Assembly: GCA_030591125.1 (NCBI GenBank)
Contig: JAUVBP010000026.1
Coordinates: 1-10,496, forward strand
Direction of reading: 5' to 3'
DNA from: Candidatus Woesearchaeota archaeon
GTDB taxonomy: Archaea; Nanobdellota; Nanobdellia; Woesearchaeales; UBA11576
Length of the DNA: 10,496 nt
In this document: positions 6,486-10,496 of the stretch, piece after piece
How the letters are laid out: each line of letters begins with the position of its first letter
How positions within the stretch are numbered: the stretch's first letter is position 1
The notes under the pieces: generated by a model
Seen by the model: only the letters and a program-made list of their open reading frames with translations
Told to the model about the DNA's origin: nothing
The model's database searches: none
Position numbers and translations under genes: made by a program

Positions 6486-7406
6486 ATGAAATGCAAAAAA
6501 TGTAAAGAAAATGCAGTGTTAGCAGACCCTGCATTATGCAAGAAGCATTTTCTCTCTTATTATGAGAAGAAGGTATCTGATACGATCAAGAAATACAAGC
6601 TCATCAGCAAAAGCGACAAGGTCTGCGTGGCGACGTCCGGCGGCAAAGATTCTACTGCGGTACTGTATCTTGTGCAAAAATTCTTGAAGCCCAAGAAAGG
6701 ACAGTTGCAGGCACTGCTTATCGACGAAGGGATAGCAGGGTATAGAGACCATACTGCAAAAGACCTGAAGAAATTCTGTTCTGAAAATGACATAGAGCTT
6801 AAAATTGCCTCATTCAAAGGATCGTTCGGTAAGACTCTCGATAAGATACTCAAATCAGGCAGGATCAGACTAAAACCCTGTACAATATGTGGCACGTTGC
6901 GAAGGTATCTGTTGAATAAACACGCAAAGGGGTTTGATATCATAGTGACAGGGCATAACCGGGATGATGAATGTCAGGCAGTCATGATGAACCTGCTGCG
7001 GCAGCAGACAGAGATACTTGCAAGACTCGGCCCTATGACTGGAATGGCCAAGCGGAAAGGGTTTGTGCAGAGGGTGAAACCCCTGTATTTCTGCAGTGAG
7101 AAAGAGACAGCATTGTATGCATTGCTGATGGGATTTGATGTATCCTTCAATGAATGCCCCAATATCATCGATTCATATAGGGCAGATGTCAGGGAGATGC
7201 TCAACAATCATGAGTCCCGACATAGCGGCGCCAAACAAGGTATCATAGAATCATTCATCCGCGAATTACCAAAGCTCAAGAAGCAATATTCCGGAAGCGG
7301 GCCTGCAATCTGCGTGAAATGTGGTGAACCAAGCTCAGACAAGGTATGTGGGGCATGCAGTCTGGCGGCGCAGATCCGGACCTGTTCCAATACGGTGCGA
7401 ATATGA
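6486..7406 (+). CDS. ttuA: tRNA 2-thiolation enzyme TtuA/NcsA (PP-loop ATPase)
   Basis: An adenine-nucleotide alpha-hydrolase enzyme that adenylates a tRNA uridine and replaces its 2-oxygen with sulfur. All landmark residues are present in 306 residues: N-terminal zinc knot Cys3, Cys6, Cys18, His21; PP-loop SGGKDS at 51-56; PCTICGTLRR with Cys132 and Cys135; TGHNRDDE at 155-162; NECPN with Cys224; and a C-terminal zinc knot Cys276, Cys279, Cys288, Cys291 (CVKCGEPSSDKVCGAC). Cys132, Cys135 and Cys224 correspond to the three ligands of the [4Fe-4S] cluster needed by TtuA. Whether the target is U54 (TtuA) or wobble U34 (NcsA/Ctu1) cannot be told here. The preceding GG-tailed carrier is its likely sulfur donor, and iscSU upstream can build its cluster. 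Its stop overlaps the p30 start (ATGA). Confidence 0.95.
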   Translation: MKCKKCKENAVLADPALCKKHFLSYYEKKVSDTIKKYKLISKSDKVCVATSGGKDSTAVLYLVQKFLKPKKGQLQALLIDEGIAGYRDHTAKDLKKFCSENDIELKIASFKGSFGKTLDKILKSGRIRLKPCTICGTLRRYLLNKHAKGFDIIVTGHNRDDECQAVMMNLLRQQTEILARLGPMTGMAKRKGFVQRVKPLYFCSEKETALYALLMGFDVSFNECPNIIDSYRADVREMLNNHESRHSGAKQGIIESFIRELPKLKKQYSGSGPAICVKCGEPSSDKVCGACSLAAQIRTCSNTVRI

Positions 7407-8107
7407 TAGATATAGTGTTTCCGAACGGCAATGAGAAAGAATTCATCAAGATGGCAGAACGGCTAGGGATAGAAGGATTGATGTTCGTCTATCCTGATAC
7501 TCAGAACTCACCACACCCTAACCTTCAGGTTGAGGATATAGCAAGTCCTGGTCGACCTACTTTGATACACAAAACATCAGAAGATGTTTTGGTATCAAAA
7601 CTCAAAGAGTTTTGTGTACCCCGACCTTTAGGTCGGGGAGTAGGTCATATTCATGACATATCCGAATTCCAGAAAGATACTAACCTCAAGATATCTGTGG
7701 GGGTCTTGTGTGAGCCGGGCAAAGCCCGTAAGTACAGAGGTAAAGCGACCATAATCATCAAGGCTCCTGAAGAACAGGAGAAGATAAGAAGTGTAATTGA
7801 GCAGGACCGACCAGATATACTATATGGGCTAGAGCAAGGGAAGCGGAAGGATTTCCTGCACCACAGGGCATCAGGGCTGAATCATGTTCTTGCAGAGCTG
7901 ATGGCAAAGAATGGAGTTGCTATGGGGGTCAGCTTCTCAGATATCCTCAGAGCCACTTCCTGGAATCGGGCGGTTTATATAGGCAGGATAAAGCAGAATA
8001 TAAAGCTCGCCAGAAAGTTTAAATTTGAGGTCAGGATAGGGAGTTTTGGGAAGAGCTGTTGGGGATTGAGACCATCCTATGATGCCAATCCGGCTTTCGA
8101 AACATAA
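7403..8107 (+). CDS. rnp3: RNase P protein subunit p30 (Rnp3) carrying an in-frame inserted element
   Basis: This is the TIM-barrel-like RNase P protein p30, which helps the RNase P RNA mature tRNA 5' ends. The N-terminus MIDIVFPNGNEKEFIKMAERLGIEGLMFVY and the conserved RKDFLHHRASGLNHVL (148-163), GVSFSDIL (175-182) and GRIKQNIKLARKFKFEVRIGSF (194-215) are typical of the family. Start ATG 7403 overlaps the ttuA stop by ATGA; an upstream in-frame ATG at 7346 lies inside ttuA and would add residues foreign to the family. The protein is 234 residues, but about 52 of them (32-83, containing SPHPNLQVEDIASPGRP and VPRPLGRGVGHI) are encoded by a repetitive 156-nt element that interrupts the region between strand-helix units near the N-terminus. 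Without it the protein would be 182 residues, a normal compact archaeal p30. The reading frame across the insert is open. Confidence 0.93.
   Translation: MIDIVFPNGNEKEFIKMAERLGIEGLMFVYPDTQNSPHPNLQVEDIASPGRPTLIHKTSEDVLVSKLKEFCVPRPLGRGVGHIHDISEFQKDTNLKISVGVLCEPGKARKYRGKATIIIKAPEEQEKIRSVIEQDRPDILYGLEQGKRKDFLHHRASGLNHVLAELMAKNGVAMGVSFSDILRATSWNRAVYIGRIKQNIKLARKFKFEVRIGSFGKSCWGLRPSYDANPAFET
7495..7650 (+). repeat. 156-nt hairpin-rich element, copy A (inside rnp3)
   Basis: This copy aligns end to end with 8118-8273. Both start TGATA and end AGTAGGTCATAT, and both are exactly 156 nt (52 codons). Its folding potential is high: AACCT/AGGTT (7520-7531); an outer stem GACCTACT (7554-7561) with AGTAGGTC (7639-7646); within it TTTGATAC/GTATCAAA (7561-7599) enclosing AAAACATC/GATGTTTT (7571-7590); AAAACTC/GAGTTTT (7597-7613); and the perfect CCCCGACCT/AGGTCGGGG (7619-7638). 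TACACAAAA (7566-7574) and TTTTGTGTA (7610-7618) could pair as an alternative. It has no stop in the p30 frame. It encodes no transposase, so it would be a non-autonomous element. Confidence 0.88.
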
Positions 8108-8117
8108 TCAGTCATTA

Positions 8118-8273
8118 TGATATTCAGAACTCGCCATACCCTGACCTTCAGGTTGGGTATATAGCAAGTTCTGGTCGACCTACTTTGATACACAAAGAAT
8201 CCTTACAGGTTCTTTGGTACCAAAATCTTTGATTTTGTGTACCCTGACATTTAGGTCGGGGAGTAGGTCATAT
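8118..8273 (+). repeat. 156-nt hairpin-rich element, copy B (intergenic)
   Basis: This is the second copy, starting 11 nt after the rnp3 stop. The first 79 nt differ from copy A at about seven positions; the central hairpins differ much more, yet still pair (CAAAGAA with TTCTTTG, 8192-8215; AAAATC with GATTTT around TTT). The outer GACCTACT (8177-8184) and AGTAGGTC (8262-8269) are unchanged. The last hairpin is partly decayed (CCCTGACATTTAGGTCGGGG, 8242-8261). Read in the frame equivalent to the p30 insertion it contains two TGA stops, as expected where no coding constraint applies. It contains a TATATA (8158-8163) and ends 12 nt before the next gene. Confidence 0.88.
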
Positions 8274-8285
8274 CCTTTGGTGTTG

Positions 8286-8678
8286 ATGCAATTGAAAAAT
8301 TTAAAAAATATAGGAATTTCACTTATGCTGTCTGTACTGTTGATAGGTTGCGCTTCTTATGTGGTTGATACAAATCATTCAGATCCGGCTGCACAAGGGC
8401 CGCCTAATTTTTCCATATCTGATATAAATAATGAAGAGACTCTTGTCAATAATAATAGTACTGCTGCGCACAGGATATCTTTTGTATTACACAATAAAGA
8501 AAGCTCTGAAATCTCCTGCTCTTTTGGACTGAAAATCATCAATTCCACAGAAGAGTACGTAAAAAATATTCCTATCACATCAATCAGCGCAAACAAAAGG
8601 AAAAACATATCGATAGTGTTTACCATGCTTCATGGAGATTCAGATATCAGAATTTCCCCCGATTGTATGTATAGCTAG
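8286..8678 (+). CDS. Small lipoprotein-like exported protein of unknown function
   Basis: From the ATG at 8286 this gives 130 residues: a Lys-containing n-region (MQLKNLKN), a hydrophobic core (IGISLMLSVLLIG) and a lipobox-like LLIGC followed by AS, so lipidation at Cys19 or so is plausible. The mature part contains a low-complexity Asn-rich segment, then a beta-rich stretch (HRISFVLHNKESSEISCSFGLKIINSTEEYVKNIPI) resembling one Ig-like/CARDB fold. Upstream in-frame starts (for example GTG/TTG just before, or an ATG-like start inside the repeat near 8214) would place repeat-derived residues before the signal sequence and are less likely. The nearest promoter candidate lies inside repeat copy B. 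No homologue is recognised. Codon use is somewhat more A/T-rich than in the operon upstream. Confidence 0.6.
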   Translation: MQLKNLKNIGISLMLSVLLIGCASYVVDTNHSDPAAQGPPNFSISDINNEETLVNNNSTAAHRISFVLHNKESSEISCSFGLKIINSTEEYVKNIPITSISANKRKNISIVFTMLHGDSDIRISPDCMYS

Positions 8679-8686
8679 CCAAAACC

Positions 8687-8694
8687 TTTATATA
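8687..8694 (+). promoter_or_regulatory. TATA box upstream of the Cys-rich membrane protein gene
   Basis: TTTATATA preceded by AAAACC is a strong archaeal TATA-like match. Transcription would begin near 8715, inside the first hairpin of the family-B repeat, giving a leader of about 60 nt before the ATG at 8778. This gene therefore differs from the leaderless genes upstream. Confidence 0.55.
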
Positions 8695-8747
8695 CGACAA
8701 TTCCCTCAGAGTATCCACTGATGGCTCCTGGCAATAAAAATAGCCAG
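8692..8747 (+). repeat. Two-hairpin repeat family B, copy 2
   Basis: It shares the 13-nt ATACGACAATTCC start with copy 1 (2738) and aligns without gaps through the CAA at 8732-8734. Hairpin 1 pairs CCCTCAG (8703-8709) with CTGATGG (8718-8724), with one mismatch, around an 8-nt loop. Hairpin 2 pairs CTGGC (8728-8732) with GCCAG (8743-8747). Pair 8706/8721 is T-A against C-G in copy 1, 8708/8719 is A-T against G-C, and 8731/8744 is G-C against A-T. It lies between the TATA box and the start of the Cys-rich gene. Confidence 0.6.
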
Positions 8748-8768
8748 CGTCTAAGCTCGAGTAAAAAA

Positions 8769-8773
8769 GAGGT
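8769..8773 (+). promoter_or_regulatory. Ribosome-binding site GAGGT
   Basis: GAGGT four bases before the ATG at 8778 fixes this start and fits the presence of a structured leader, in contrast to the apparently leaderless operons at 2887 and 4911. Confidence 0.55.
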
Positions 8774-8777
8774 CTAA

Positions 8778-9959
8778 ATGAGCAAAAGAGCAAATCCTGA
8801 ACTTGTAAAGTACATTGAAAAACATCTTTCTAAAGGTTTTAAGATCAGGAACGTAAAACAGAAGCTTGCTGAAGTCGGACACCCAATAGAGGCTATTGAA
8901 GATGCTGTCGAATCTGTGATCCAGACAAAGACACACACAAAAAGAAAGCCAAAGACATTCATGATAGTATATGGAATAATATTGATGGTGGTCATTGCGG
9001 CCTTCATAGGATTCATCTGGTTCAAAGCAGGACAGCATGTAGAGTACAAAGAAGCGGTAAAAGAGGCTGAGAAAGAACAATCATCTGCTGACATGACTGA
9101 TGTTGAGTTATTGAAATTCGCAGCATCAACAGTAAATCTTGAGGGATGTAAGTTCATCGAGAACCATAATATATTATTTGCGTGTAGCGAGAAATATTGG
9201 GAACGCGATGATTGTATCTACGAGGCAATATTAGGTGAAGAAGTCGATGAATGTCGTGTTAAGCTTGCAGTGAGCGAAGAGGTCTATAATAAATATTGTG
9301 AAGGTATCCTTACAGAGGACGGGTGCAGAACCACCATAGCACTCATAGAAAAGAACGTCAGTATGTGTACTGATGATATGTGTGTGCAGCATTTGGCAAT
9401 CCAGGAGAAAGATAAGTCAATATGTTCTCATGTATATTCAGAAAAGTCTAAGAAAGAGTGTCTTTTTGCATTTGCAATCGAAACCGGATCTAAAGATGTG
9501 TGTGCAGAGTTAGGTCAAGACCGGGAACTATGCGAGCAGCAATTATGGGCTGATGAGGATAGGAAAGAGCACATAATAAGTGAAGTGAATGCGTTCAAAA
9601 AGAAGTTCTCTTCAAGAACGGCTACCAAGGATGATCTTGATGCGCTCAGGAGAACATTTTCTAGATTTTATGTCGAGGGTGTGTGTGAAGAATTGACAGG
9701 TGATGTCCAAGGATATCCTATGGGTGAATTGTGTATTTTCAATTCGATAGTAGGGACCCTTTTGGACATACCCGAACTCGAAGGGATCCCTGACCATATC
9801 CAAGAGCTTGAGCAGGACGAATTCAATAGACACTATGATGATACTATAGGTGCGTGTGATCTGTTATCTGACGGCGAGCTCAATTGGTGCTGTCTCAACA
9901 CGCAGGACGAAGGGTTTATTAATCGATGTTCTTTTTTCATCTCGGAGGATAACCCATGA
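8778..9959 (+). CDS. Single-pass membrane protein with cysteine-rich extracellular domain
   Basis: In 393 residues the order is: a helical N-terminal module (5-48: PELVKYIEKHLSKGFKIRNV, then KQKLAEVGHPIEAIEDAVE), resembling short UBA-like or winged helical tails seen on small archaeal membrane proteins; a basic stretch KTHTKRKPK; one transmembrane helix at about 60-82; and a large, probably extracellular domain. That domain has 18 cysteines, twelve of them between 124 and 252 in a roughly periodic pattern with IA/AIE helices between them (for example SMCTDDMCVQHLAI, SICSHVY, KECLFAFAI). This suggests a helical repeat array with disulfides. A second cluster (303-384) includes a CC pair. No enzyme motif is recognised. 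Positive residues before the membrane span favour an N-in orientation. Its stop overlaps the next start (ATGA), so the two products are probably made and act together. Confidence 0.8.
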   Translation: MSKRANPELVKYIEKHLSKGFKIRNVKQKLAEVGHPIEAIEDAVESVIQTKTHTKRKPKTFMIVYGIILMVVIAAFIGFIWFKAGQHVEYKEAVKEAEKEQSSADMTDVELLKFAASTVNLEGCKFIENHNILFACSEKYWERDDCIYEAILGEEVDECRVKLAVSEEVYNKYCEGILTEDGCRTTIALIEKNVSMCTDDMCVQHLAIQEKDKSICSHVYSEKSKKECLFAFAIETGSKDVCAELGQDRELCEQQLWADEDRKEHIISEVNAFKKKFSSRTATKDDLDALRRTFSRFYVEGVCEELTGDVQGYPMGELCIFNSIVGTLLDIPELEGIPDHIQELEQDEFNRHYDDTIGACDLLSDGELNWCCLNTQDEGFINRCSFFISEDNP

Positions 9960-10496
9960 TATGGAAAAAGCTTAAGATGACTATCGGAGATTTTCTTCTT
10001 GAAGAATCCGGAAAAACATCAAGGTCTGATCTGATTAAGTTAGGCGTCTTGTCATCTATAGGTGCTATGGCTTCTTTAGGGAATGCAAAACTGGTTTCAT
10101 CCGCCTGCAATTGTAATATGGGCGACTGGGGCGGCTCGATTATTGGGGTGTATGGAGAGGACGGCCTGTCCGCTCTAGGAAGGCACAGCAATGCTTTTCA
10201 GATGGGTAATCTTGTTGAAAGAGAGACTGCCAACTGCTGGAATCGTATAAAGACACGCTATGGATTGGAGGCGGCAGGATGGAGACCTATTGGAGGTTTT
10301 GCCGAACTTGACAGGGAGAAAAACATCTTCTCACGGGCAAGGACGTGTAATGGAGGGGATAGTGGAAAGGTTTTTGTGAGGGGTCCTGCCTGGAATCCGA
10401 ACGGGGACTGGCATGGCTGGAATTGGGAGGGCAGGCTCTGCAAAAAAACCAACTCTCCAACTTCGGTCTTTAACGAGTTTTTCGGCAGTGAACTGA
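9956..10496 (+). CDS. Partial exported protein with degenerate Tat-like leader
   Basis: The ATG at 9956 overlaps the stop of the Cys-rich membrane protein gene by ATGA, and the frame is open to the window end (180 full codons; the last base is the first of codon 181). Residues 21-43 (TSRSDLIKLG followed by VLSSIGAMASLG) resemble a Tat leader (SRRxFLK plus a weakly hydrophobic core), but the second arginine is serine. After it come CNCNMGDWGG (51-60) and a Gly/Trp/Asn-rich body with Trp-rich GDWHGWNWEG (150-159) and cysteines at 51, 53, 94, 131 and 162. No family is recognised. Higher GC and Gly/Trp content than its neighbours suggests a different evolutionary history or an extracellular structural or lectin-like fold; this is inference. 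Confidence 0.65.
   Translation, partial: MIWKKLKMTIGDFLLEESGKTSRSDLIKLGVLSSIGAMASLGNAKLVSSACNCNMGDWGGSIIGVYGEDGLSALGRHSNAFQMGNLVERETANCWNRIKTRYGLEAAGWRPIGGFAELDREKNIFSRARTCNGGDSGKVFVRGPAWNPNGDWHGWNWEGRLCKKTNSPTSVFNEFFGSEL

Noticed and set aside
7346..7402. Longer p30 start at 7346
   Set aside because: It lies inside ttuA, and the added residues are a frame-shifted reading of the ttuA zinc-knot region. The ATG at 7403 gives the family N-terminus and an ATGA overlap.
7495..7650. Intein in p30
   Set aside because: 52 residues is far below any intein, and there are no splicing-block motifs or junction Cys/Ser plus His-Asn.
7495..8273. CRISPR array or terminal inverted-repeat transposon with its own transposase
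   Set aside because: There are only two long copies about 470 nt apart, with no short regular spacers, no convincing terminal inverted repeats or target duplication, and no transposase in the window.
8214..8285. Start of the lipoprotein-like gene at 8214 inside repeat copy B
   Set aside because: The extra 24 residues come from the repeat and would precede a normal signal peptide; the ATG at 8286 gives a standard n-region, hydrophobic core and lipobox.

Overview
This window looks like a piece of an archaeal chromosome, most likely from an uncultivated small-genome (DPANN/Woesearchaeota-like) lineage. The support is a recognisable archaeal RNase P subunit p30, an archaeal TtuA/NcsA-type tRNA thiolase with both zinc knots, TATA-box promoters that lead to leaderless or nearly leaderless starts, ATGA stop/start overlaps, and large lysine-rich membrane proteins with Ig-like ectodomains. 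The lineage is an inference; no rRNA or other phylogenetic marker is present.

Layout. (1) Positions 1-2622, minus strand: the N-terminal 874 codons of a very long exported membrane protein. It has tandem Ig-like (NEW3/CARDB-type) domains and three visible membrane segments, and a fourth may be starting at the window edge. (2) 2623-2886: a divergent intergenic region with a promoter on each strand, a perfect 22-bp palindrome, one copy of a short two-hairpin repeat (family B) and a perfect 18-bp inverted-repeat operator in front of an HTH gene. (3) 2887-4837: an HTH regulator with a four-cysteine tail, then iscS and iscU. (4) 4911-8107: a second operon-like run: a THUMP/ThiI-like protein whose ATP-binding loop is destroyed, a DUF218 protein, a ThiS/MoaD-like sulfur carrier ending in GG, TtuA/NcsA, and RNase P p30. 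(5) 8108-8777: a second copy of the 156-nt element that is also inserted in the p30 gene, a small lipoprotein-like gene, and a second family-B hairpin repeat. (6) 8778-10496: a membrane-anchored protein with 18 cysteines, overlapping by ATGA with an exported protein that runs off the window.

Functionally, the middle of the window reads as a sulfur-handling island. IscS takes sulfur from cysteine and IscU assembles Fe-S clusters. TtuA/NcsA is itself an Fe-S enzyme and uses a GG-tailed carrier to thiolate tRNA. The HTH protein may sense cluster or metal status. The p30 gene at the end adds tRNA 5' processing.

The most striking observation is a 156-nt, hairpin-rich element present twice. One copy (7495-7650) lies in frame inside the RNase P p30 gene and adds 52 codons; the other (8118-8273) is intergenic, starting 11 nt after the p30 stop codon. 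The copies have the same length, diverge most in their central hairpins, and keep pairing there by compensating changes. This resembles the behaviour of Rickettsia palindromic elements, but in an archaeal setting.
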